This document shows positions 29,373 through 37,417 of a stretch of 64,000 nt of DNA, piece by piece. Source of the stretch: Pseudomonas sp. M30-35 (GTDB taxonomy: Bacteria; Pseudomonadota; Gammaproteobacteria; Pseudomonadales; Pseudomonadaceae); NCBI RefSeq assembly GCF_002163625.1, contig NZ_CP020892.1:4278001-4342000 (forward strand). Reading direction: 5' to 3'. The stretch's first letter is position 1, and each line of letters begins with the position of its first letter. The notes under the pieces were generated by a model that was not told where the DNA came from, made no database searches, and saw only the letters and a program-made list of their open reading frames with translations. The position numbers were made by a program, and so were the translations under genes.

Positions 29373-29425
29373 CTTATTTATTTACATAGCCTAACTGGCT
29401 ACTTACACCCAGCGGGCCTCAGCTT

Positions 29426-30874
29426 TTAGCCTTCGGCAGACTCACCGGCTTTAGGTAAACGTTGATCAAGTAGCTGGTACAAACCACTACTTGCGGGCCA
29501 ATTACGCAAAAAACGCGCCCGATCTCGTGCAAATGCCGGTGCAAAACTACGCTCAGAGGCATGCTGCTGCATGGCATCAAGATCAATCAATGCCCAGCGA
29601 TTACCTTGCCACAGCAGGTTACTACCCTTGAGATCACCATGACTGATGCGCTCACGCTTGAGCGCAGCAAACAACCCATCCAACGCTTCCAGTTCAACGT
29701 CCGCCGGCGTGCCAGCAGACTCAACGTAGGGCTTAAAGCGGCAGATTATATCCTCACCGGCAACATGTTCGGTAATCAGATATGCTCGGCGTCGTAACCA
29801 AAAGCTGCGCATTTCAAGCATGGCGAGTGGTTGCGGGGTTGCGATACCTAAAAAGCTCAGGCGATTGCCCTCGCACCAACTGTGCCAAGCACGGCTCGGC
29901 CGCCAAAAACGCTTTAGCCAATGCATGAAGCTTTTGATGTTATAGCGTTTAACCACCAATTTGCGCTCGCCAAGCTGCACTTCGGCGACCGTTGATGAGC
30001 CACCAAGCTTGAGCGCTTTGCCGGCCACTATAGCCGCATCCGCGCGGGCCAACAGCGGCTCAAGCTGAGCCTGCTCATCACGCCTGAAGATACGTAAGGC
30101 TGATGCGCTACGCTGCACACTGAACAGGCTGCAGTCGCGACCTACCTTTTTCAAATAATCACTCAAGCGCCAGCGACGAACCTTGTTGATCTGCTTTTGC
30201 AGCGCCTCAAGTGGCAAAGCATGCTCGGCATTAACCAGCAGATAGTTAACCAACAGCTCTTCAAGATGAGCATCGACACTCGCCGGTAACTGGGCAAAGA
30301 ACACACCCAGATTAGCCAGCACCTGATCGCGGCTGAGTGGTTGCCCAGACGACTCAACACAGACGCCACCGCCATCAACCAAATACAACTGGCCCGCATG
30401 GCGCATCAGGTTATCGAGGTGTAAGTCTTCTTGCCACAGGCCCTGGCTGTGCATCTGAGCAATCACAGCCAGCGCTTCGCCAAGCAGACTCCGCTGAGCA
30501 TCACTGAGCGGGCCTTGTGACTCGCTATCGCGCCATACATCACTGAGACTTTGCGCGCCCTCAAGGTATTCAAACAGCAACCAACCGCCTTGCCCCGGAC
30601 GACTGTCATGCTGCAAAAGTTTCGGCGTCAACAAACCATGAGTCGCCAGTAACTGAGCGCCCTCAACTTCGCGCTTAAAGTGTCGTTCAGCGTTGTTACC
30701 GACCAAGATTTTTGCGAGCACAGCGTGCTCATTCCACAGCGCCTTGCCAACATAACGCTGGCCCGGAAGCACCCGCAGTAAGGTTTGTAACTGCAGCTGC
30801 GCCTGGCCGATATCCTCAAGCACTATAGGCAGATCCGGGGTGCGCCCGGCACGCTGAAGCTGAGCCAGCATCAT
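29426..30874 (-). CDS. Tandem two-domain LPS kinase-like protein
   Basis: 482 residues holding two kinase-fold domains in one chain. Domain 1: Lys55 (AVLAKIL), catalytic loop EDLHLDNLM with Asp150 and Asn155, and Asp167 in LVDGGG. Domain 2: Lys309 (LVVKRYN), HGDLKGSNLL with Asp414 and Asn419, and Asp431 in LIDLDAM. Both sets of catalytic residues look complete. The order matches PAO1 PA5006, a putative kinase of the core cluster. It probably phosphorylates core sugars or regulates those enzymes; neither is shown. ATG 30874 overlaps the wapQ stop (ATGA). A 16-residue longer frame is rejected for that reason. Confidence 0.8.
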   Translation of the reverse strand: MMLAQLQRAGRTPDLPIVLEDIGQAQLQLQTLLRVLPGQRYVGKALWNEHAVLAKILVGNNAERHFKREVEGAQLLATHGLLTPKLLQHDSRPGQGGWLLFEYLEGAQSLSDVWRDSESQGPLSDAQRSLLGEALAVIAQMHSQGLWQEDLHLDNLMRHAGQLYLVDGGGVCVESSGQPLSRDQVLANLGVFFAQLPASVDAHLEELLVNYLLVNAEHALPLEALQKQINKVRRWRLSDYLKKVGRDCSLFSVQRSASALRIFRRDEQAQLEPLLARADAAIVAGKALKLGGSSTVAEVQLGERKLVVKRYNIKSFMHWLKRFWRPSRAWHSWCEGNRLSFLGIATPQPLAMLEMRSFWLRRRAYLITEHVAGEDIICRFKPYVESAGTPADVELEALDGLFAALKRERISHGDLKGSNLLWQGNRWALIDLDAMQQHASERSFAPAFARDRARFLRNWPASSGLYQLLDQRLPKAGESAEG

Positions 30875-31617
30875 GCGCTCACCACCTTGGTTTTGCGGCG
30901 CTTGGTTAGCCGTTCCAGCCAATGTTGCAAGTCCGCACTGGAACCCAAATAGGCACTCAAGAACCGTTGGATGTCGGCGTCACGCCAAACGTGAGCACGG
31001 CGCAAGAGTGGCTCGAGATCTTTGACTCGGTCACGCTCGCCCAGCAGCGCGGGACGGGTTTTCTCCAGATCAATCAGTTTCGCCATAAATGCGTCACCGC
31101 GCGCCTGCAGAAAAACATGCTTCGGATAAAAGCAACCATGCACCTGACCGCTTGCGTGTACTTGTCGGGCCAGCAGGGCACAGGCATCGATAACCGCATT
31201 GCGCTGCTGAGGCGGCATCATATGCCAGTCTTGCAACACTTGGTCGAGGTCTTGCCAGTCATCCAGTGCACGCGTTAACAACAGCGCACGCTGCTCTCCG
31301 TCTACTTTGCGCTGGGCATAGAAAACCGCCTGCAATGCAGGGATGCCCAAATCGGCATAACGCTGAATATTGCGAAACTCACGAGAAAAGGTCGGCTCGC
31401 CCAACGGGTGCGTTAAGGTATGAGTCAGGTAGTTGCTTTGGCGCTTGAGATAAAAGCCTTCACCGTCAAGATCCAGTCGAAACACAGTGCTCCAACCACC
31501 TCGCTCGGTATTGGGCTCATCCACCGCCTCAAGCTTGAGCGCCCACAGCGCATCAAAGCTATCCAGGCCATGCCTTGCGAGGAGTTGCCGCTCCTTGCTG
31601 GCGATAAAATCTTTCAC
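30871..31617 (-). CDS. wapQ: InaA/WapQ-type LPS core kinase-like protein
   Basis: 248-residue kinase-fold protein matching WapQ by position. Visible elements: Lys58 in FYLKRQ, Glu-bearing SREFRNIQ, loop VHGCFYPKHVFL and LIDLEKTR with the metal Asp. In the loop the HRD Asp position is Cys162 and the Asn position is His167, unlike waaP, which keeps the Asp. This pattern is typical of InaA-like relatives, whose activity is unsettled. GTG 31617 overlaps the preceding stop (GTGA). Confidence 0.8.
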   Translation of the reverse strand: MKDFIASKERQLLARHGLDSFDALWALKLEAVDEPNTERGGWSTVFRLDLDGEGFYLKRQSNYLTHTLTHPLGEPTFSREFRNIQRYADLGIPALQAVFYAQRKVDGEQRALLLTRALDDWQDLDQVLQDWHMMPPQQRNAVIDACALLARQVHASGQVHGCFYPKHVFLQARGDAFMAKLIDLEKTRPALLGERDRVKDLEPLLRRAHVWRDADIQRFLSAYLGSSADLQHWLERLTKRRKTKVVSA

Positions 31618-32348
31618 TCTCGCCCCTCGAAGAATTTAAGGATTTGACGAATATTTTTCTTGTCGCGCTTATCCAACTGCTGATGCCCGGCATACTGCAT
31701 ATAAAAGCGTAACCGCTGGGTGCGCGACAGTGTGTATTTGGCGACTTTATCAAGACACGCCAAATCTTTAATAATCCGGTATTGAAGAAACACACCAAAC
31801 CAGAAACTACCGGTTGGGCAGTCGATGAAATACACCCGCCCCTCGACATCCACCAGCAAGTTTCGCCACTTTAAATCGTTGTGGGTGAAATTATTGTCGT
31901 GCAAACGGCGGGTGCCCTGCGCAATTTGCGCACTCACCTTACGCACCCAATCAGCCTGAGAAAGACGCTCGTCAGCCTTATTGACCAGTGCTGCCAAGTC
32001 CTGCGTCTGAGCTAATTCCTCGGTAATCAAAGCGCCACGAACAAAGGCGCCGTTCTTACGTTCAAGGCCGGCGGCGACAATATTCGATGTCGGTACGCCC
32101 CATTTGGCGAAGCGTTTCAGGTTACGGTACTCGGTACGCAACCGAGTCCGGCTGATGTAGCGGCGAAACCCCTTACCGGCACTGCGATAACGTTTGATGT
32201 AATAACCGGTTCCTGCACGCTCAACACGAATCACCTCGGAGATGGGATCTTTAGTGATTGTTTCGCCTTGCAAACTAAACACAGCATCCAAGCTGCCAAA
32301 GTCATCACTTCTTGCCTTGTAACGGTCTTCGAGTTTCCAGTCGAGCAT
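31614..32348 (-). CDS. wapP: LPS core heptose kinase-like protein WapP
   Basis: 244-residue protein kinase-like enzyme of the LPS core. Lys52 (YYIKRY), helix Glu in RTEYRNL, catalytic loop THNDLKWRN with Asp158 and Asn163, and Asp176 in FIDCPTG are all present, so it should be active. By analogy with WapP/WaaY it phosphorylates an inner-core heptose. The ATG overlaps the waaP stop by one base (TAATG), and its own stop overlaps wapQ. Identification as WapP rests on order in the cluster. Confidence 0.8.
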   Translation of the reverse strand: MLDWKLEDRYKARSDDFGSLDAVFSLQGETITKDPISEVIRVERAGTGYYIKRYRSAGKGFRRYISRTRLRTEYRNLKRFAKWGVPTSNIVAAGLERKNGAFVRGALITEELAQTQDLAALVNKADERLSQADWVRKVSAQIAQGTRRLHDNNFTHNDLKWRNLLVDVEGRVYFIDCPTGSFWFGVFLQYRIIKDLACLDKVAKYTLSRTQRLRFYMQYAGHQQLDKRDKKNIRQILKFFEGRE

Positions 32349-33169
32349 TACAGAGCGCCCCCGTAACGCACTTTTCGCGAATAGAGTTTTGCTACCTGAC
32401 GCGTCATCTGCGCCAATAAAGGCTGTTCTTCAGCAAGGATCTGACGCAACGGCCTTGGCTGCCCCGCCGCCTTGAAGTAGGCACACAGAAAACGGTATTT
32501 ATCGCGCTCAGTCAGGCAGATTTCCAATGCGGAGTAGTACAGCGCACTGAGGTCTTTATCGCGCCAACGGCGCGGCACCACAGGGCGAATTTGCGCACGG
32601 TGCAGGTCGATCACCGAGAGATTGAAGTCATCAGCCGTAACCGGTTTATCGGTGTGCAGCAAAAAATGGCAAATGTAGCAGTCGCGGTGATTGACCCCGG
32701 CGTGATGCATCTGCCCAACCATTTGCGCAACACGCTCAATCAAGGCGCGCTTGAGCCGTGGCTCTGGCGCTTGCGTTGGCCAGTCGACAGCGTAATCTTC
32801 AAGGCTGATGGTCGGCGCTAGCTCATCGGTGATGATGAACGAGTGCTGCTGCGCCGGGTTACTGCCGCGCTCACCAAAGGCCACGCAGGTCATGGTGTCA
32901 ATTCCCACCGCTTGCAAACGCTCGATGGCATCATGTTCTTGCCGGGCGCCAAGCACAGGCAGCTTGGCCACCAGTAGATTTTTAATGATTTCACCCCAGC
33001 CAATGCCACGATGAATTTTCACAAAATATCCACGCCCCGCCACGACTGTACGCAGGGTGCGGCGACCATCTAATTCGCGATAAACCTCACCTTGCAGCTG
33101 CTCGACCTCAACAAAGGGGTCTTTGCCAGCCCACAGGGTTTTAAACGGTTCGCTCAACATTACTCGCAT
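32348..33169 (-). CDS. waaP: LPS core heptose I kinase WaaP
   Basis: Phosphorylates heptose I of the inner core with ATP, a step that P. aeruginosa is known to require for outer membrane integrity and growth. 273 residues. Lys51 in YFVKIHRG, the catalytic loop NHRDCYICHFLL with Asp163, and Asp188 in VIDLHRAQ follow the WaaP/RfaP family exactly. The start overlaps the end of waaG by ten bases. It is followed by wapP with a one-base overlap, so the phosphorylating enzymes are translated together. Confidence 0.94.
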   Translation of the reverse strand: MRVMLSEPFKTLWAGKDPFVEVEQLQGEVYRELDGRRTLRTVVAGRGYFVKIHRGIGWGEIIKNLLVAKLPVLGARQEHDAIERLQAVGIDTMTCVAFGERGSNPAQQHSFIITDELAPTISLEDYAVDWPTQAPEPRLKRALIERVAQMVGQMHHAGVNHRDCYICHFLLHTDKPVTADDFNLSVIDLHRAQIRPVVPRRWRDKDLSALYYSALEICLTERDKYRFLCAYFKAAGQPRPLRQILAEEQPLLAQMTRQVAKLYSRKVRYGGAL

Positions 33170-34287
33170 GGGCGCTCCGCCAATATCACATCGGCCGCAT
33201 GTTGCGGCATGCTGTATAAATCTGCCTGATCGGCGTATGCCAATCCATTTCGTTGCCAGTCAGCACGTTGCTGGCCATCGGCCAACATCTCGGCCAGCAG
33301 GGTATTCAAGCGTGCCTGTTGAAACGGACTAGGCACTACCCGGCCCGCATCCGCATCACTTATGTAGTGGGCATAACCACAAACATCGGTCACCAGCACC
33401 GGCAACCCGGCCACGAGCGCTTCGAGTAACACCGTCCCGGTGTTTTCGTTATAGGCCGGGTGAATCAATAAATCTGCGCCCAGTAAAAAGCGCGGAATGT
33501 CGCTTCGACCTTTGAGGATTTGTACGTGCTCAGACAAACCCAAGGTCTTGACCTGCATCAGGAACGATGACGGATCATCCTGGCCGATGGCGATCAAGCG
33601 CGTGCGCTTCTTCAACTCACGCGGCAAGGCAGCCAGTGCTTTCAAGCTGCGATCCAGCCCTTTGGTCTTGAAACCCGAGCCGATTTGCACCAGTAACAAG
33701 TCATCATCAGTCAGCTTGAACTCGCGGCGAAACTCGGCACGCACCTGCGCGGCGTTAGCCGGCGCACGGCGATCCAGCGATATACCCGGCGGCAACAAGT
33801 GAAAACGCTCCAGCGGGGTCTGGTAATGCTTGATGAACAGCGGTTGCTGGACTTCAGAAATCATCAGCACTTGAGTTTTTGATTCTGGCGCAAACACTGC
33901 ACGCTCGTAATCAGCGAAATGCTTGTAGCGCCCCCACTTGCGGTAAATCGAGTTGCGCAGATTTTGCGCCTTGTCTTCAAAGCATCCGTCAGCGGCGTAG
34001 TAAACATCGAGCCCCGGCATTTTGTTGAACCCAACAACGCGGTCAACCGGGTGCTTCTCCAGATCTGCCTTGATCCAGGTCGTGAGCTTCTCGTTGCGCC
34101 GATGATTGAACAGCGCCTTGACCGGCACCACGATTACATCAAAGCCTTCGGGCACATCACCCTCCCAGATCGGGGTGTACACGCGAATGCTGTGGCCGCG
34201 CTGCTGGCATTCGAGGGCGATGCGCATAAAGTCACGCTGCAAACCGCCAAATGGGAAGTATTTGTAGAGGATAAAAGCTAAACGCAT
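33160..34287 (-). CDS. waaG: LPS core hexosyltransferase WaaG (glucosyltransferase I)
   Basis: GT4 enzyme that attaches the first hexose to heptose II. 375 residues, the family length. N-terminal FILYKYFPFGGLQRDF, the DVYYAADGCFEDKA block, QIGSGFKTKGLDRSLKAL and the donor motif YNENTGTVLLEAL (E-x7-E) match RfaG. The ATG shares one base with the waaC stop (TAATG). In Pseudomonas the acceptor context differs from enterics (the first core hexose is galactosamine), so the exact sugar is uncertain. Confidence 0.93.
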   Translation of the reverse strand: MRLAFILYKYFPFGGLQRDFMRIALECQQRGHSIRVYTPIWEGDVPEGFDVIVVPVKALFNHRRNEKLTTWIKADLEKHPVDRVVGFNKMPGLDVYYAADGCFEDKAQNLRNSIYRKWGRYKHFADYERAVFAPESKTQVLMISEVQQPLFIKHYQTPLERFHLLPPGISLDRRAPANAAQVRAEFRREFKLTDDDLLLVQIGSGFKTKGLDRSLKALAALPRELKKRTRLIAIGQDDPSSFLMQVKTLGLSEHVQILKGRSDIPRFLLGADLLIHPAYNENTGTVLLEALVAGLPVLVTDVCGYAHYISDADAGRVVPSPFQQARLNTLLAEMLADGQQRADWQRNGLAYADQADLYSMPQHAADVILAERPCE

Positions 34288-35288
34288 TACACCGCCTCCT
34301 GAGTCGAAAGTAAGGTGTTCAGCTCAGCAGCAACCTGACTTGCGGGTAAGTTTTCAAAGCATGGCTTGTGTCGATCGCCCAGCCCCGCGTTCGGGCCTGA
34401 TGCGCACAGATGCACTTGCGAGCGACCGTAAGCACCCACCCGCCCCGGTAACGTCGGGCCATATAAAGAAATGCTCGGTACATCCAAAGCTGCCGCCAAA
34501 TGGCCAAGACCGGTATCAACGGCAACACAAGCTTGAGCACCTGCGATAACTTTAGCCACCGCCACCAGATTTAACCTGGGTAACACCTGCGCGTCGGGCA
34601 AACCGCTGACGATTCGTTCAGCACGGGCTTTCTCATCCGCATTGCCCCACGGTAAACGCACCGCCCAACCTTGCAGGCTCATTAACTCTGCCAGCTCGCG
34701 CCAATTGGCTTCCGGCCAGTGTTTGCTCGGCCAAGTAGTACCATGCAAAAACAACAAATAGGGCGTGCCTTGCTCGCCAGCCATAGCCACACGATCAAGT
34801 CCGTAATCGCCCATCCCACCCGGCAATGAATAACCCAAGGCTTGGGCGAACAATTGCCGCACTCGCTCCAGGGCGTGTTGATCACGGGGCACGCTATAGC
34901 GCCGGTCATAAAAGCGGCTGGCAATCGGCTCACGCGCCGAATCACGGTCAAGGCCGGCGATTGGCGCATCAACATAACGCGTCAGCAAGGCACTTTTGAG
35001 CAGGCCTTGCGCATCAATAACCAGATCATAAGAGGTTTCTCGCAGGCGCGCCTTGAAACGGCTCCACTCGCCATTTTTCAAGGTTTGCAGCAGGTTTTTC
35101 CGCCAGCGCCGGATCGCCACTGGAATCACTTGGGCCACGGCGGGGTGCCATGTCGGAATCTCGGCAAAACCTTCCTCAACCACCCAGTCGAACTGGATGC
35201 CGGGAATCGCGCGTGCAGCATCAGTCAGCGCCGGCAATGTATGAATTACATCGCCCAGCGATGAGGTTTTGATTAGCAGAACCCGCAC
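34287..35288 (-). CDS. waaC: LPS heptosyltransferase I WaaC
   Basis: GT9 enzyme that transfers the first heptose from ADP-heptose to Kdo. 333 residues. LLIKTSSLGDVIHTLPAL is the N-terminal acceptor motif; FLHGTTWPSKHWPE and VAVDTGLGHLAAALDVPSI are donor-binding motifs. The start is GTG 35288, overlapping the waaF stop as TAGTG, and the stop overlaps waaG. It uses the product of hldE, also in this window. Confidence 0.96.
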   Translation of the reverse strand: MRVLLIKTSSLGDVIHTLPALTDAARAIPGIQFDWVVEEGFAEIPTWHPAVAQVIPVAIRRWRKNLLQTLKNGEWSRFKARLRETSYDLVIDAQGLLKSALLTRYVDAPIAGLDRDSAREPIASRFYDRRYSVPRDQHALERVRQLFAQALGYSLPGGMGDYGLDRVAMAGEQGTPYLLFLHGTTWPSKHWPEANWRELAELMSLQGWAVRLPWGNADEKARAERIVSGLPDAQVLPRLNLVAVAKVIAGAQACVAVDTGLGHLAAALDVPSISLYGPTLPGRVGAYGRSQVHLCASGPNAGLGDRHKPCFENLPASQVAAELNTLLSTQEAV

Positions 35289-36322
35289 TATTCGACCTCG
35301 ACCGGATCAGCCACCAAACGATCCAACGCTTCAATGACCGGACGGGGCTTGAGTTGACGCAGGCAATTGTAATGACCAAAGCGACAGGTGCGATCAAAAC
35401 ACGGGCTGCACTCAATCCCCAGGCGGACAATTTCAACCTGTTCAGCCAGCGGTGGAGTGAATTGCGGCGAGGTTGAGCCATACACCGACACCAGAGGGCG
35501 ATCCAGCGCTGCGGCGACGTGCATCAAGCCGGAGTCATTGGAAACCACTGCGCCAGCGCACGAAAGCAAATCAATCGCCTGAGCCAAGCTGGTATCACCC
35601 GACAGGTTGCTGACTTCTTCACGCAAGCCGGGAATCAAGCGGTCGCGGATATCCTCACCCACTGCGTGATCATTCTTCGAGCCAAACAGCCAGACTTGCC
35701 AGCCCTCGCGAATCTTCAACTCAGCGACCTTGGCGTAATACTCACTCGGCCAACGCTTGGCCTCACCAAATTCAGCGCCCGGACACAACGCCAGCACCGG
35801 CCGGTCCAGGCTCAGGCCGAACGCTGCCAACGCCGCATCACGGCTGACCGGGTCAATCTCCAGCAATGGCTTTGGATAAGGTTTAGGCAGCTCGACACCG
35901 GGCTCAAATGCCAGCGCCATAAAGCGCTCGATCATCAACGGATAGCGTTCTTTGTCCAGCGTGCGCACGTCATTGAGCAGGCCGTAGCGCATCTCGCCTT
36001 TCCAGCCCGTGCGCTTAGGGATACCTGCAAAAAACGGTACCAACGCTGACTTAAGCGAGTTGGGCAATAATATCGCCTGATCGTATTGGTCTTTGAGCGA
36101 CTTGCCGATTTTACGCCGCGTAGCCAGCTGCAACACACCGTGCCCCAACGGGAAGCTCAGTGCGTTACGCACTTCCGGCATGCGCTCAAGAATCGGCCGA
36201 CTCCAATCTGGCGCCAAGACGTCAATTTCGCAGTCGGGATGACGCACTTTCAGACACTGAAACAGCGTCTGAGCCATCACCATGTCACCCACCCAGCTAG
36301 GGCCTACGATCAGTATTTTCAT
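35288..36322 (-). CDS. waaF: LPS heptosyltransferase II WaaF
   Basis: Adds the second heptose to the LPS inner core (GT9). 344 residues from ATG 36322. MKILIVGPSWVGDMVMAQTL, LCPGAEFGEAKRWPSEYYA and VSNDSGLMHVAAALDRPLV are diagnostic, as is the Cys-rich segment SPCFDRTCRFGHYNC near the C-terminus. The chosen ATG has GGA six bases upstream; ATG 36328 is two codons earlier and the frame to 36376 is not family-like. It is the first gene of the core cluster. A long hairpin lies just upstream. Confidence 0.95.
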   Translation of the reverse strand: MKILIVGPSWVGDMVMAQTLFQCLKVRHPDCEIDVLAPDWSRPILERMPEVRNALSFPLGHGVLQLATRRKIGKSLKDQYDQAILLPNSLKSALVPFFAGIPKRTGWKGEMRYGLLNDVRTLDKERYPLMIERFMALAFEPGVELPKPYPKPLLEIDPVSRDAALAAFGLSLDRPVLALCPGAEFGEAKRWPSEYYAKVAELKIREGWQVWLFGSKNDHAVGEDIRDRLIPGLREEVSNLSGDTSLAQAIDLLSCAGAVVSNDSGLMHVAAALDRPLVSVYGSTSPQFTPPLAEQVEIVRLGIECSPCFDRTCRFGHYNCLRQLKPRPVIEALDRLVADPVEVE

Positions 36323-36341
36323 GCTCATTCCAGAAACGACC

Positions 36342-36402
36342 AAGGAGGCAAACCGGCCGGAAAGCGTCGCGAACAACGCTCAACCGGCCTGAGTGCCTCC
36401 TT
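36342..36402 (-). terminator. Long interrupted hairpin between ilvE and waaF
   Basis: AAGGAGGCA at 36342-36350 pairs with TGCCTCCTT at 36394-36402. Inside it GGCCGG pairs with CCGGCC and AGCGT with ACGCT, making about 20 pairs with two small interruptions and an eight-base loop. On the minus-strand transcript it lies 21 bases after the ilvE stop and 19 before the waaF ATG. Only a weak T-rich stretch follows, so it may terminate ilvE partly or act as leader structure for the LPS operon. Confidence 0.6.
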
Positions 36403-36423
36403 GTTTCAGGTTATACCCAGGCC

Positions 36424-37347
36424 TTACTTAACCAATGTGCGCCACTGCGCGTGTGCACTCGTTTGGCCGGTAACCAAGTCAAAATAAGCCTTCTGCAACA
36501 CTTCGGTTACAGGGCCGCGACGACCTTCACCAATTTTACGGCCGTCGACCTCACGGATAGGTGTGACTTCAGCAGCTGTGCCGGTGAAGAACGCTTCGTC
36601 AGCGATATACACTTCATCGCGAGTGATGCGCTTCTCGATCACCTTGATACCGTGCTCTTCAGCCAAGGTCAGGATGGTGTCGCGCGTAATACCATTGAGG
36701 CAAGAGGTGACTTCCGGCGTATAAACCACGCCGTTTTTGACCAGGAAGATGTTCTCGCCAGAACCTTCAGCAACATAACCTTCTGGATCAAGCAGCATCG
36801 CTTCATCAGCGCCGCCAGAGATCGCTTCTTGCAGCGCCAGCATCGAGTTGATGTAGTTACCGTTGGCTTTAGCGCGAGTCATCGAGATATTAACGTGATG
36901 ACGGGTAAAGGAGCTGGTACGCACCTTGATACCTACTTGCAGGGCTTCATCACCCATGTACGCGCCCCAGTTCCAGGCCGCAACTATCACTTGGGTTTTC
37001 AGGCCGTGGGCACGCAGCCCCATGGCTTCTGATCCGTAAAACACCATTGGCCGGATGTACGCGCTCTCAAGGTTGTTTTCACGCACCGCGGCGCGCGTGG
37101 CTTCGTTGATCTGTTCTTTGCTGAACGGAATCGTCATGCCCATGATGTGAGCCGAATCAAACAGGCGGTCGGTGTGCGCTTCCAAACGGAAGATCGCCGT
37201 GCCTTCTGGGGTGTTGTAAGCACGAACACCCTCAAAAACGCCCATACCGTAATGCAGCGTGTGGGTCAGCACATGCGTGGTCGCATTGCGCCACGGAACC
37301 AGTTCGCCGTCATACCAAATCACGCCATCACGGTCGGCCATCGACAT
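36424..37347 (-). CDS. ilvE: Branched-chain amino acid aminotransferase IlvE
   Basis: PLP enzyme (class IV) that makes or degrades Val, Leu and Ile by exchange with glutamate. 307 residues. Family signatures: THTLHYGMGVFEGVRAY, KANGNYINSM with the PLP lysine region, EGYVAEGSGENIFLV, CLNGITRDTIL and FFTGTAAEVTPI. ATG 37347 has GAGGA upstream; an ATG two codons later is possible. It lies 70 bases after glnE on the same strand, consistent with one nitrogen-metabolism transcript. Confidence 0.96.
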   Translation of the reverse strand: MSMADRDGVIWYDGELVPWRNATTHVLTHTLHYGMGVFEGVRAYNTPEGTAIFRLEAHTDRLFDSAHIMGMTIPFSKEQINEATRAAVRENNLESAYIRPMVFYGSEAMGLRAHGLKTQVIVAAWNWGAYMGDEALQVGIKVRTSSFTRHHVNISMTRAKANGNYINSMLALQEAISGGADEAMLLDPEGYVAEGSGENIFLVKNGVVYTPEVTSCLNGITRDTILTLAEEHGIKVIEKRITRDEVYIADEAFFTGTAAEVTPIREVDGRKIGEGRRGPVTEVLQKAYFDLVTGQTSAHAQWRTLVK

Positions 37348-37417
37348 AATTACCAGTCCTCAAGTTCGATTCAAACACACCAGCCAGAGCGCTTCGCGCC
37401 ACACAGCCGAGCTAAAT

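Noticed and set aside
24663..36322. LPS cluster as a horizontally acquired genomic island
   Set aside because: No integrase, tRNA or flanking repeats; gene order agrees with the Pseudomonas core genome. Only waaL and the start of msbA look compositionally different.
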